This document shows positions 7,243 to 16,568 of a stretch of 46,915 nt of DNA, piece by piece; position 1 is the first letter of the stretch, and every line of letters begins with the position of its first letter. This DNA is from Oscillospiraceae bacterium (GTDB lineage: Bacteria > Bacillota > Clostridia > Oscillospirales > Acutalibacteraceae). The stretch covers positions 1 to 46,915 of the forward strand of contig SVPC01000013.1 of NCBI GenBank assembly GCA_015066095.1. Reading direction: 5' to 3'. The notes beneath the pieces were generated by a model. It ran no database searches, was not told where the DNA came from, and worked only from the letters and a program-made list of their open reading frames with translations. Both the position numbers and the translations under genes were made by a program.

Positions 7243-8757
7243 GTGAAAAAAACGCTTTTTATAAAAAATGCTTTAATTTTAACCGCCACATCATTATTGT
7301 TACGGTTATTCGGTATAATTTTCAAGGTTTGGTTGGCGCAAGAAATCGGAAGCGAAGGCATAGGTCTTTATCAACTGGTGTTTTCGGTGTATGTTTTGGC
7401 TTCGACCTTTGCTATGAGCGGTACATCTACCGCCGTTACCCGACTTGTAAGCGAAGAATTAGCTTTTTCTGATAAAAAAAGCGCACTTAAAATCTTAAAA
7501 AGAGCGATACAAATTTCGCTTGTTTTTGCGATTGCTACTGTTGTTTTGCTGTTTTTCGGCGCAAAATTTATTGGCACAACGATACTCGGCGACCCCCGCA
7601 CAATACCGGCACTTAAAATTCTTCCCCTTTCTATCCCGTTTATCGGCATAACCTCCTGTCTTCGGGGATATTTCATTGCGCGTCGCAAGGCTTCACCTAA
7701 TGCTTTAGGTCAAATTTTTGAACAAATAATCAGAATAGTCGTTATTTTCTGGCTTGTTTCAAATTTCAAACAAGACGGTCTTGCAAAATGTTGTTTTGCG
7801 GTGGTTTTAGGCGACGCTGCAGCAGAAATTCTTTCCTGCTTTCTTTTATTTTTGTTTTTTTGGAAAGATAAAAAGAAATTATCCGCATTATCTCAAAACT
7901 CACTCCGTAAATTGCCCATCATACGACGAATTTTACATATTTCTCTGCCGATTACAAGCAGTAGATATCTAAACTCTTTACTTCGCACCGCCGAAAATAT
8001 ATTAGTTCCTAAAAATTTAGCAAAATACCCCTATTCTTCCCAGTCTGCCCTGTCGCAATTTGGTATGATTAAAGGTATGGTTTTACCAATTTTGTTTTTT
8101 CCGTCTGCGATTTTAAATGCTGTTTCCACTCTCTTAATACCTGAAATTTCGGAATCGGTGGCTTTGGGACAAAAAAATGTGGTAAAAAATTCGTGTGAAC
8201 GCATTTTCAAAATAACCACCCTTATAGGAATTCCGTTTTTTGCAATTTTCTTTATCGCAGGTGGTGAAATTGGTTTACTTATTTATAACGACCCATCGGT
8301 TGGTTTTCTATTAAAAGCCCTTTCACCCATTGTACCGCTTATGTATCTCGACAGTATTTGCGACGGGATATTAAAAGGGATGGACCAACAGGCTTTCTCT
8401 TTTAAAACCTGTATTTCCGATTCAGTAATACGCCTCATTTTAATTCTATTAATTTTGCCAAAAACAGGTCTTATGGGTTTTATTGTAATTATGTATTTTT
8501 CAAATCTTTTTACCTGTCTTTTAAACACACGTAGGCTGCAAAAAATAAGTGGCGCAAAAATGAATATACTCAAAAATATTATTATCCCCATTTTAACCGC
8601 GCTGATTTGTGCGCTTTTAAGCCGCGTTTTGTTTTCACAACTTTGTTCGGTATCTTTATTGGGATATTGCATAACTTTTTGCGTTTTTACCTGCGGAGTG
8701 TATATTTTAATTTTGTGGTTGCTGAAAATTGTAAAAAAAGAGGATTTTTTAAGATAA
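7243..8757 (+). CDS. SpoVB/MurJ-like polysaccharide or lipid-linked precursor flippase (MOP superfamily)
   Basis: 504 residues, about 14 membrane helices. The N-terminus (FIKNALILTATSLLLRLFGI, then GLYQLVFSVYVLASTFAMSG) is typical of the SpoVB/YtgP group, which moves lipid-linked wall or cortex precursors across the membrane. It starts at a GTG after AAGGGG. Several relatives exist in one genome, so the choice between SpoVB (cortex) and a vegetative MurJ-like role is open; the CATACAAT box upstream and the sporulation genes nearby favour SpoVB. It is transcribed divergently from rarA and converges on tadA. Confidence 0.8.
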   Translation: MKKTLFIKNALILTATSLLLRLFGIIFKVWLAQEIGSEGIGLYQLVFSVYVLASTFAMSGTSTAVTRLVSEELAFSDKKSALKILKRAIQISLVFAIATVVLLFFGAKFIGTTILGDPRTIPALKILPLSIPFIGITSCLRGYFIARRKASPNALGQIFEQIIRIVVIFWLVSNFKQDGLAKCCFAVVLGDAAAEILSCFLLFLFFWKDKKKLSALSQNSLRKLPIIRRILHISLPITSSRYLNSLLRTAENILVPKNLAKYPYSSQSALSQFGMIKGMVLPILFFPSAILNAVSTLLIPEISESVALGQKNVVKNSCERIFKITTLIGIPFFAIFFIAGGEIGLLIYNDPSVGFLLKALSPIVPLMYLDSICDGILKGMDQQAFSFKTCISDSVIRLILILLILPKTGLMGFIVIMYFSNLFTCLLNTRRLQKISGAKMNILKNIIIPILTALICALLSRVLFSQLCSVSLLGYCITFCVFTCGVYILILWLLKIVKKEDFLR

Positions 8758-8788
8758 AAACCCCATAAATAGACGGTTTTTTAAACAA

Positions 8789-8868
8789 AAACACTATATT
8801 TTGTGTTTCAGGCGATTGTTTTACCCCTTGCAGTACACCTCTACGCAGTTGACATTTTCTATCGTCTG
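8789..8868 (-). ncRNA. Candidate small structured RNA between the flippase gene and tadA
   Basis: On the minus strand an 8-bp closing stem (CAGACGAT / ATCGCCTG, ends 8861-8868 and 8809-8816, one G-U) encloses a hairpin (TGCGTA...TACTGCA, about 8829-8847) and purine-rich strands. It is followed by AAACAC / GTGTTT (8789-8808) and T-rich sequence. It begins after the tadA terminator. No known family was recognised, and I found no clear promoter. Confidence 0.3.
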
Positions 8869-8883
8869 AGAAAGAGCAAAAAA

Positions 8884-8901
8884 CGACCGAAAAATCGGTC
8901 G
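8884..8901 (-). terminator. Intrinsic terminator of tadA
   Basis: Stem CGACCGA (8884-8890) / TCGGTCG (8895-8901), loop of four A on the plus strand, followed on the minus strand by TTTTTTG. It lies directly after the tadA stop codon. Confidence 0.88.
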
Positions 8902-8903
8902 CT

Positions 8904-9344
8904 TTATCTTAAATTCGTAAAAAAATCTTTTAATATGGCAGAACACCTGTCTTCACAAATACCGGCATAGATTTCGGGCTTGTTGCCGAGCGGATAGTCG
9001 CACAAATTTATAACACTATCCATACAACCCGCCGTCTTGTCAAATGCACCGAAAACAACAGTTTTTATGCGAGAATTTATAATCGCACCTGTACACATGG
9101 GGCAGGGCTCAAGTGTTACATACAGTTCACAATCATCAAGCCGCCAACTACCCAATTTCTCGCAGGCAATATTTATAGCTTCAATTTCGGCGTGGGAGAG
9201 CGCATTTTGTTTTTGCTCACGCATATTATGTGCTTTGGAAATTATTTCGCCGTTTCGTACTATAACAGCACCCACAGGAACTTCGCCTTCTTTTGCCGCA
9301 ACTTCGGCTTCTTTTAATGCTTCATACATAAATTTGCTATTCAT
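8904..9344 (-). CDS. tadA: tRNA-specific adenosine deaminase TadA
   Basis: 146 residues, standard length. Converts the wobble adenosine of tRNA-Arg(ACG) to inosine. Zinc and catalytic residues are in place: H51-A-E53 and P80-C-P-M-C84. The N-terminal VPVGAVIV and the middle LYVTLEPCPMCTGAI are family signatures. A good ribosome binding site (AGGTGA) precedes the ATG. In many Firmicutes the SRP RNA and dnaX follow tadA; neither is present here. Confidence 0.95.
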   Translation of the reverse strand: MNSKFMYEALKEAEVAAKEGEVPVGAVIVRNGEIISKAHNMREQKQNALSHAEIEAINIACEKLGSWRLDDCELYVTLEPCPMCTGAIINSRIKTVVFGAFDKTAGCMDSVINLCDYPLGNKPEIYAGICEDRCSAILKDFFTNLR

Positions 9345-9358
9345 AATTCACCTAATAT

Positions 9359-9384
9359 AATAGGCGGTCAAAAGACCGCCTATT
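9359..9384 (-). terminator. Hairpin terminator after the CPBP protease gene
   Basis: Perfect 11-bp stem AATAGGCGGTC / GACCGCCTATT with a 4-nt loop. The minus-strand tail is TATATTAGG, poor in T, so termination may be partial and tadA could be reached by read-through. Confidence 0.65.
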
Positions 9385-9400
9385 TAGTTTACATAATATT

Positions 9401-10453
9401 TTAAATAAAAAACATCATAGATTCTGCCAGGCAAATAATAATAAAAATTATTATCATAGGCGACAGGAAGAAAAATTTATAAAGCGCTCTTTTATCTGAT
9501 GCAACATTGTCTTTTTTAAAGGTATATGCACGTTTTCTGCCTCTTAAAAGATAAGTTGCAACCAGACCTAATAATAACGAAATTATTAGATAAGCCGTGT
9601 ATATAACATTCTGTGTTTCAACACTAATTCCTACAAACGCATAATCCAAAATAACCGAAACCGCGTTATTTACGGCATGTATAAGCACTGCAAGCCAAAT
9701 AGAATTTGTCTTTACGGTAACAAGACCTAAAACTAATCCCACTAAAAACGCAAAAGGTATTTGCCCAAAATTACCGTGCATCATACCAAAAAGTAAAGCA
9801 GATACGAAAACCGCAAAACCATCGCCAAATTTTCGAAGTGCACCTAAAATAAATCCGCGACACGCAAACTCTTCTACCAAAGGCGGAACAATCGCAGTAG
9901 CAATAAAGGTTAACATAAAACCAAATATTCCTGTTGGGTTTTCGCCCGTATTAACCTCATATTCCACACCAAAGGAAGAAAGAAAATCACCCATTAAGGA
10001 GACTGTTATATTTGAAAAAGCGCAAAACGCAACACCTAATAATGTATAGGGTATTATATCCTTTTTCTTTGGTCTTTTAAAAAGAATCAGCGAAGAAATT
10101 CTATACTTTGACGCCCTGAAAATTAAAATAAAGGGCACAGTAAACATCAGTGAAGATAAAACTATTTGTAATACCTGTAAAAATGCGGAATCTGTAAGTA
10201 ATTGGGTTCCCGCTTTACCAAACAAACCAAGAACTATACCTAAAAAACCACCTATTACTCCTGATATGCCCAACATAATAAGCAACGCACCACCTATTAT
10301 TTTGGCTACCCTTTTAACCTGTTTCTTTTCTTCAAAAGTTTCGGGAGAGAACCCATAAGGTATTCTCTCACCGAAAGGACATTTTTCTTGAATTATGATT
10401 TGCGGTTCATTTATACTAAAATTTTCTACATTAAAATTAAACTGATTATCCAT
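9401..10453 (-). CDS. CPBP-family intramembrane metalloprotease
   Basis: 350 residues, about eight membrane helices. The CPBP (CAAX protease/bacteriocin-processing) motifs are present: motif 1 PPLVEEFACRGFILG with the EExxxR core, motif 2 FGMMHGNFGQIPFAF with the conserved His, and motif 3 LAVLIHAVNNAVS. The first ~90 residues are a soluble tail with KCPFGERIPYGF. Members cleave substrates within the membrane and serve in bacteriocin maturation or immunity, or in protein secretion; the substrate here is unknown. It starts 34 bp after gyrA with CGGAGA upstream, so it is probably transcribed with gyrA. Confidence 0.85.
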   Translation of the reverse strand: MDNQFNFNVENFSINEPQIIIQEKCPFGERIPYGFSPETFEEKKQVKRVAKIIGGALLIMLGISGVIGGFLGIVLGLFGKAGTQLLTDSAFLQVLQIVLSSLMFTVPFILIFRASKYRISSLILFKRPKKKDIIPYTLLGVAFCAFSNITVSLMGDFLSSFGVEYEVNTGENPTGIFGFMLTFIATAIVPPLVEEFACRGFILGALRKFGDGFAVFVSALLFGMMHGNFGQIPFAFLVGLVLGLVTVKTNSIWLAVLIHAVNNAVSVILDYAFVGISVETQNVIYTAYLIISLLLGLVATYLLRGRKRAYTFKKDNVASDKRALYKFFFLSPMIIIFIIICLAESMMFFI

Positions 10454-10487
10454 AAACCAATATTCTCCGTTTTAATTTTAACCGCAA

Positions 10488-13061
10488 TTATTCTTCTGTT
10501 TCTCCGCCTTCATCTGCATCATCTGCTACATCCGCCTCTACAAGGCCTGCATCTGCATCTGCTTCTTCAGGTTTGTCGTTTACTTCGGTTTCATCATGTT
10601 CTGCAATGCCTACCGATAAAATCTTACGCACAGTTTCACCGTCTGAATTGGTGGTACGCATAACCTTTACACCTTTTGCAGGACGAGAAAATTCAGAAAT
10701 ATCATCAGCAAAAATACGAATGATTATACCATCATCAGCAATCATAATAATATCTGTTTCTTCAACAATAGGAAGAACAGCGGCAACATCGCCATATTTA
10801 TCGGTGCGGTAGTTTTTAATACCCTTACCACCACGCGATTGCAAACGATAATCAGAAATATTACTAATTCGGCCATAACCTGTTTCGGTAATGGTAAGAA
10901 CACGGGTGTTTTGGTCGCAGATAGCCATATCTACAACGCTGTCACCCTCTCGCATTGTAATTGCTTTAACACCGCGCGCAGTTCTACCCATTGTACGAAC
11001 ATCGCTTTCACGGAATTGAATAGCAAAACCTTTTTTAGTAGCAAGGAGAAGATTATCGTTGCCTGTTGTCATTCTAACAAACATCAATTCGTCATCTTCA
11101 TCAATAGAAAGCGCAATAATACCGCTCTTACGGGTATTCTTAAATTCGGAAAGTTTGGTTCGCTTTATAATACCCTTTTTGGTTACCATACAAAGGAATC
11201 TTTCGTTATCATCCTTAACAGTGCAGGGGAGAATAGTAGTGATTTTTTCATCACTCATAAGAGGTATAATATTGACTGCATTAAGACCCTTGCTCTGACG
11301 ACTTCCCTCAGGAATTTCGTAAGCCTTTATTCTATAAACACGACCAAGATTTGTAAACATCATTATACTATCGTGTGAAGAACATACAAACATATTTTGA
11401 ACAAGGTCGTCTTCGCGGGTACTCATACCCTTTATACCTTTACCGCCACGATTTTGTACGCTATATTCACTAGCAGGAACACGCTTAATATAACCGTTTT
11501 GTGTTTTGGTGATAACACATTCTTCCTCTGGAATAAGGTCTTCTATATCCACTTCGCCTAAAACGTCTGAAATTTCGGTACGGCGGTCATCCGAAAATTT
11601 ATCACGAAGATTGAGCGCTTCTGTCTTAACTATATCAAGAATTCTCTCTCTGGAAGCCAAAATTGCTTCACATTCCTTAATAAAATCAAGTTTTTCCTGT
11701 AATTCGTCCAAAATCTTCTGTTTTTCTAGACCCGACAACTTACCTAACTGCATCTGAACAATAGCAGTAGCCTGTATATCGTCAAGGTTAAAGCGTTCAA
11801 TAAGTGCTTCTTTGCTTTCGGGGATACCTTTACTTGCGCGGATAATGGCAATAACCTCATCAATAAAGTCGAGCGCGATTTTAAGACCCTCTAAAATATG
11901 GGCGCGTTCTTCTGCTTTACGCTTATCGTAAGCGGTACGGCGCTCAATAATATCACACTGGAAGTCGATGCAGTTTTGAAGCATCTCTTTAAGGGTTAAA
12001 ATTTGAGGTTTGCCATTTACAATAGCAAGTAAAATAGCACCAAAAGTAGTCTGTAAAGCGGTGTTCTTATAAATTTTATTAAGTACAACCTGCGGATTTG
12101 CATCCTTTTTAAGATCAATAATAATTTTGATACCGCCATCACGCTTACTGGAATAGTCAACTACATCATCTATACCCTCAATACGCTTATCAGCTGCTAA
12201 ATCGTAAATATTCTTAACTAAATCTTGTTTTTTAACCTTATAAGGTATTTCTGTAATTACTATACGGAATCTGCCATTACGGGTTTCTTCAATTTCTGCC
12301 TTACCGCGAACAATAATTTTACCGCGTCCTGTAGCATAAGCGGCACGGATACCGCTTCTACCCATTATAATACCGCCGGTAGGGAAGTCAGGTCCCTTAA
12401 TATACTGACAAATATCCTGAAGTTCAGCATCAGGGTTATCAATCAGACAGCACATACCGTCAATTACTTCGCCTAAATTGTGTGGCGGAATTTCAGTAGC
12501 CATACCAACCGCAATACCCGAAGAACCGTTAACTAAAAGTTGCGGAAAACGAACAGGTAAAACCGTAGGCTCTTCCAAACGGTTGTCATAGTTGGGACTA
12601 AAATCAACCGTTTCTTTATCAATATCATCAAGCATACTGTGAGAAAGACGGTTCATTCTCGATTCGGTATAACGGTAAGCGGCGGCAGGGTAGCCGTCTA
12701 TATTACCAAAGTTACCATGTCCATCAATTAAAGGATAACGCAAAGAAAAATCTTGTGCCATACGAACCATCGCATCGTAAACACTCGCGTCACCGTGCGG
12801 ATGGTATCTACCAAGCACCGAACCCACCGTATCAGCACACTTACGGTATGCTTTATCGGGAGTCAGGCTGTTTTCATACATTGTATAAAGTATTCTTCTA
12901 TGAACAGGCTTTAAGCCGTCGCGTACATCCGGGATAGCACGGCCTACGAGAACTGACATAGAATATTGAAGCATACTTTGTCTTACTTCATCAACAATTT
13001 CTACCGGCTGAATGTTAGTTTCCTCATCACTCGGCCAATATACATTTTCTTGTTTTGCCAT
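10488..13061 (-). CDS. gyrA: DNA gyrase subunit A
   Basis: 857 residues. Breakage-reunion subunit of gyrase, which introduces negative supercoils with GyrB. The catalytic tyrosine is Y131 in RYTESR. The QRDR reads HGDASVYD, so the residue equal to E. coli Ser83 is alanine (A92), while the acidic Asp87 equivalent is kept (D96). The C-terminal domain carries two GyrA-box-like motifs (QNRGGKGI and QSRGGKGI) and ends in a long acidic tail rich in D, E and A. It is 13 bp after gyrB with AAGGAGGGA before the ATG. Confidence 0.97.
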   Translation of the reverse strand: MAKQENVYWPSDEETNIQPVEIVDEVRQSMLQYSMSVLVGRAIPDVRDGLKPVHRRILYTMYENSLTPDKAYRKCADTVGSVLGRYHPHGDASVYDAMVRMAQDFSLRYPLIDGHGNFGNIDGYPAAAYRYTESRMNRLSHSMLDDIDKETVDFSPNYDNRLEEPTVLPVRFPQLLVNGSSGIAVGMATEIPPHNLGEVIDGMCCLIDNPDAELQDICQYIKGPDFPTGGIIMGRSGIRAAYATGRGKIIVRGKAEIEETRNGRFRIVITEIPYKVKKQDLVKNIYDLAADKRIEGIDDVVDYSSKRDGGIKIIIDLKKDANPQVVLNKIYKNTALQTTFGAILLAIVNGKPQILTLKEMLQNCIDFQCDIIERRTAYDKRKAEERAHILEGLKIALDFIDEVIAIIRASKGIPESKEALIERFNLDDIQATAIVQMQLGKLSGLEKQKILDELQEKLDFIKECEAILASRERILDIVKTEALNLRDKFSDDRRTEISDVLGEVDIEDLIPEEECVITKTQNGYIKRVPASEYSVQNRGGKGIKGMSTREDDLVQNMFVCSSHDSIMMFTNLGRVYRIKAYEIPEGSRQSKGLNAVNIIPLMSDEKITTILPCTVKDDNERFLCMVTKKGIIKRTKLSEFKNTRKSGIIALSIDEDDELMFVRMTTGNDNLLLATKKGFAIQFRESDVRTMGRTARGVKAITMREGDSVVDMAICDQNTRVLTITETGYGRISNISDYRLQSRGGKGIKNYRTDKYGDVAAVLPIVEETDIIMIADDGIIIRIFADDISEFSRPAKGVKVMRTTNSDGETVRKILSVGIAEHDETEVNDKPEEADADAGLVEADVADDADEGGETEE

Positions 13062-13074
13062 TATCTATCCCTCC

Positions 13075-15018
13075 TTAAATATCCAAATCGGTTGCAAAAA
13101 TTGCATTTTCTTCTATAAACTTGCGTCTTGGCTCTACCTCTTCACCCATAAGCATTGTAAATGTTTCATCTGCAAGTTGGGCGTCTGCCATTGTTACTTT
13201 AAGCATTGTTCTATGTTCGGGGTCAAGTGTGGTTTCCCACAACTGCTCGGGGTTCATTTCACCAAGACCCTTATAACGCTGAACATCAACATTACCGCCA
13301 AGTTCTTCAATAAATCTATCTCTTTCTTCGTCAGTAAAAGCATCATAATACTTTTTACCCTTAGCCACGCGGTAAAGGGGAGGCTGTGCTAAATAAATAT
13401 GTCCTGTTTCTATTAGTTCGGGCATATAGCGGAAGAAGAAAGTAAGTAAAAGTGTTCTTATATGGCTACCGTCAACGTCGGCATCGGCCATAATAACAAT
13501 TTTATCATAACGCAGTTTATTTATATCAAAGTTTTCTGCAATACCTGTACCCAAAGCCACAACAACAGGGGTAAGTTTATCGTTACCGTAAACCTTGTCC
13601 ACTCTTGCTTTTTCTACGTTGAGCATTTTACCCCATAAAGGTAATATTGCCTGATAGGTACTGTTTCTTCCCTCAACTGCAGAACCGCCTGCCGAGTCAC
13701 CCTCAACAATAAAAATTTCGGTCTTTGTTGGGTCATCAGAAATACAGTCTTTAAGTTTTTCTGGCATACGGGTTTTACCGCCAATACCCGATTTATTACG
13801 CTGTAAATCACGCGCTTTTTGTGCGGCTTCACGCGCATTAGAAGAAGCAATAGACTTATCGAGAATAATTTTAGCCTCTTGTGGATGTTCTTCCAAATAC
13901 TGCATAAGTTTATCAGCAACAATATTATTAACAAGTGTACCAATAGCAGTATTACCGAGTTTTGCCTTGGTTTGGCTTTCAAACTGTGCATCGGTAAGTT
14001 TAACCGAAACTACAGCAATAAGACCTTCGGAAATATCTTCACCTTTAAGGTTACTGTCAGCATCCTTTAAGAATTTAAAGTTTCTGCCGTATTTATTAAC
14101 AACACGCGCAAGGCTTGTTTTAAAGGAAGATTCATGAGTACCGCCGTCTATTGTGTGAATAGTATTTGCAAAGGACATTACCTTTGTATCATAAGCCGTA
14201 GACCACAAGAGTGCTATTTCTGCCATAGAGTCACCTTGTGAGCCGCTTAAGTATATTACATCACTGTTAAGACGGTCTTTTTTACTCTTTTCAAGCAAAT
14301 ATTCAACATACGATTTAATACCGCCTTCAAAATGCAAATCTTCCTCTCTATCGGGTATATCTGCATCGCTTCTCTTATCCTGTAATACTACGCGTATACC
14401 TGCATTAAGAAAAGCCTGCTCGCGAAGACGCTGAAGCAAAATATCAAAATCATATCTTGTGGTATCTGTAAAAATGTTTGGGTCGGGTTTAAAGGTAACG
14501 GTTGTACCGGTTTTATCGGTTTTTCCTATAATTTCAAGTTCGGTTGCAATATTACCTTGTTCATATCTTTGTTTGTAGATATTTTCACCGTTGCAAACCT
14601 CAACCTCAAGCCAACTTGAAAGTGCATTAACAACAGAAGCACCAACACCGTGCAAACCGCCTGATACTTTATATCCGCTTCCGCCAAATTTACCGCCTGC
14701 GTGCAAAATTGTAAATACAACTGTTACAGTAGGAATTCCTTTTTGTGGATTTATACCCACAGGTATACCACGGCCGTTATCCGAAACTCTGATAATTCCA
14801 TCATCTAAAAGTTCTACAGTTATTTTATCACAAAAACCTGCAAGGGCTTCGTCGATAGAGTTATCCACAATTTCATACACAAGATGGTGTAAACCGCGTT
14901 CACCTGTAGAACCGATGTACATACCCGGTCTTTTTCTAACCGCTTCCAGACCCTCTAATACCTGTATGGAATTTTCGTCATAATTCTCTGTTACAGGAGT
15001 AGTAATTTCGTTACTCAT
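13075..15018 (-). CDS. gyrB: DNA gyrase subunit B
   Basis: 647 residues. ATPase subunit of gyrase. The GHKL ATPase has VDNSIDEALAGFCD, GRGIPVG and KVSGGLHGVGASVVNAL. The TOPRIM metal site has VEGDSAGGSA and DADVDGSHIR, and the C-terminus has YKGLGEMNPEQLWETT. The position equal to E. coli Lys447 is tryptophan (PLWGK) while Asp426 is conserved. Ribosome binding site AAAGGAAAAG; the gene follows remB by 22 bp in the dnaA-dnaN-recF-gyr order typical of Firmicute origins. Confidence 0.97.
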   Translation of the reverse strand: MSNEITTPVTENYDENSIQVLEGLEAVRKRPGMYIGSTGERGLHHLVYEIVDNSIDEALAGFCDKITVELLDDGIIRVSDNGRGIPVGINPQKGIPTVTVVFTILHAGGKFGGSGYKVSGGLHGVGASVVNALSSWLEVEVCNGENIYKQRYEQGNIATELEIIGKTDKTGTTVTFKPDPNIFTDTTRYDFDILLQRLREQAFLNAGIRVVLQDKRSDADIPDREEDLHFEGGIKSYVEYLLEKSKKDRLNSDVIYLSGSQGDSMAEIALLWSTAYDTKVMSFANTIHTIDGGTHESSFKTSLARVVNKYGRNFKFLKDADSNLKGEDISEGLIAVVSVKLTDAQFESQTKAKLGNTAIGTLVNNIVADKLMQYLEEHPQEAKIILDKSIASSNAREAAQKARDLQRNKSGIGGKTRMPEKLKDCISDDPTKTEIFIVEGDSAGGSAVEGRNSTYQAILPLWGKMLNVEKARVDKVYGNDKLTPVVVALGTGIAENFDINKLRYDKIVIMADADVDGSHIRTLLLTFFFRYMPELIETGHIYLAQPPLYRVAKGKKYYDAFTDEERDRFIEELGGNVDVQRYKGLGEMNPEQLWETTLDPEHRTMLKVTMADAQLADETFTMLMGEEVEPRRKFIEENAIFATDLDI

Positions 15019-15040
15019 ATTCTTTTCCTTTCAGTGTAAC

Positions 15041-15298
15041 TTATTTTACTTTTATTCCCAATCTACGACTTAAAGTAGTAGGAGAAATTTGTGAAATATA
15101 AACTTTGTTTAAATTTTTTTGGTTTGTTAATATAAATGATTTCGGCAATTCATAAGAAACATTTATAACTTCTTTTCTTTTTTCGCAAAAATTTAAAAAG
15201 TCTCGCGTATTTTTTGAAACGGTGGTATTTTCTAAATCAAAAATACCTATAATGTTTTCTTGCCTTACAACATATTCTCCGCCGAGATGTATATACAT
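15041..15298 (-). CDS. remB: RemB/YaaB-like DUF370 protein
   Basis: 85 residues, the DUF370 length. MYIHLGGEYVVRQENIIGIF is the diagnostic start of the RemA/RemB family, whose RemA member is a DNA-binding activator of matrix genes in Bacillus. The recF-remB-gyrB position is the same as yaaB in Bacillus. Its ATG overlaps the recF stop (TAATG), so translation is coupled. Confidence 0.88.
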   Translation of the reverse strand: MYIHLGGEYVVRQENIIGIFDLENTTVSKNTRDFLNFCEKRKEVINVSYELPKSFILTNQKNLNKVYISQISPTTLSRRLGIKVK

Positions 15299-16359
15299 TA
15301 CAATACACCGCCGTTTCTTATTCTAAAAACCTTACCTTTTTTAAGATTTTCTATATTACTTTCATCACAACAAGTTAAAAATGATTGCATACCTTCTATG
15401 TGATTAAGCACAAAGTTCTGACGGGTTTTGTCAAGTTCACTCATAACATCATCAAGAAGAATTACAGGACATTCACCCGTTTTTTTGTGTATAACTTCAG
15501 CTTCTGCAAGTTTTACTGCCAATGCAACACTGCGTTTTTGACCTTGTGAGCCAAAACTTCTAGCACTTAAATCATTTATTTTAAATTCTAAATCATCCCT
15601 GTGAGGACCCACAGATGTAACACCTGTATACATATCTTCTTTTCGGGATTCTTTTAATTTTTCTAATAAATTTTCTTCCCCTAAAGAAATGTAATTTGTT
15701 TTTAAAATTTCTTTACCTTTTGAAATTCCATCATACAAAGACGGTAAAAATTCATTAAGTATTTTTAAATATCTTTTTCTGAATTCTATTATTTTTCTAC
15801 CTGATAAAGCAATTTCATTTTCAAAAACATCAAGCATTACCGAAACAGTAGAATCATATTTATAGTCTTTTATGACCTTATTACGCTGTGTAACCGAGCG
15901 AAGATAATTTTTAAGTATTGAAATATAAGAAGGATAAATCTGACCTATACTTAAATCTAAAAATCTTCTTCTTATATTTGGTCCACCTGATACTAAACTT
16001 AAATCAGTAGGGGAGAAAACAACGGCATTAAATTTTCCTGCTAAAGAAGCGACAGAATTTAATTTATTTTCATTAAAAAATGCGTTTCTTTTTTGGTCTA
16101 TTTCTATTCGTGCGTTGTTTTCTATCCCATTACTTTTAAAATCAAGCGAACAAATTGCTTTTTCTTCACCAAATTTTACAAAAATATCATCTTTCGTGCT
16201 TCTAAAACTTTTAGCACCAGTAAAAAACCATATAGCTTCGATTAAATTTGTCTTTCCTTGGGCATTTTCGCCACAAATGACATTCATTCCGTCATTTGGT
16301 AAAAGTTCGGCACAACTTAAATTTCGAAAGTTTTTACACTCTAGTCTTAAAACTATCAT
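15298..16359 (-). CDS. recF: DNA replication and repair protein RecF
   Basis: 353 residues. SMC-like ATPase that loads RecA at single-strand gaps. Walker A GENAQGKT at residues 30-37, ABC-type signature LSARSFGSQGQKRSVALAVKL, and Walker B VILLDDVMSELD. The start overlaps the end of yaaA by four bases and the stop overlaps the remB start, so it is embedded in a tightly coupled operon. Confidence 0.96.
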   Translation of the reverse strand: MIVLRLECKNFRNLSCAELLPNDGMNVICGENAQGKTNLIEAIWFFTGAKSFRSTKDDIFVKFGEEKAICSLDFKSNGIENNARIEIDQKRNAFFNENKLNSVASLAGKFNAVVFSPTDLSLVSGGPNIRRRFLDLSIGQIYPSYISILKNYLRSVTQRNKVIKDYKYDSTVSVMLDVFENEIALSGRKIIEFRKRYLKILNEFLPSLYDGISKGKEILKTNYISLGEENLLEKLKESRKEDMYTGVTSVGPHRDDLEFKINDLSARSFGSQGQKRSVALAVKLAEAEVIHKKTGECPVILLDDVMSELDKTRQNFVLNHIEGMQSFLTCCDESNIENLKKGKVFRIRNGGVL

Positions 16360-16568
16360 AAAATTTCAAAACCGCTGTCTTCAAATTCTACTTTGTCACC
16401 TTTGTGAAGTTTTTTGCCACGCATAGTACAAACTTCACCGTTTACTTTAACTTCTCCCTCTTGGATAACTATTTTTGCATGACCGCCGGTTACAACCATA
16501 TCAGCCAATTTCATAGCACTATCAAGACGAATAAAATCTTCTTTTATTTTAATTTTAGAAAATTCCAT
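16356..16568 (-). CDS. yaaA: S4-domain RNA-binding protein YaaA (RlbA)
   Basis: 70 residues made of one S4 RNA-binding domain: FIRLDSAMKLADMVVTGGHAK, then VIQEGEVKVNGEV and GDKVEFE. The gene always sits between dnaN and recF in Firmicutes. It may act in ribosome biogenesis; experimental data are thin. It overlaps recF by four bases and dnaN by one (TAATG). Confidence 0.9.
   Translation of the reverse strand: MEFSKIKIKEDFIRLDSAMKLADMVVTGGHAKIVIQEGEVKVNGEVCTMRGKKLHKGDKVEFEDSGFEIL

Noticed and set aside
8758-8903. SRP RNA downstream of tadA
   Set aside because: The conserved SRP core around GGAAG is missing.
14861-14869. Perfect TTATCCACA DnaA box
   Set aside because: It lies in the conserved gyrB codons for IVDNS and stands alone, so it is more likely a coding coincidence than an origin element.
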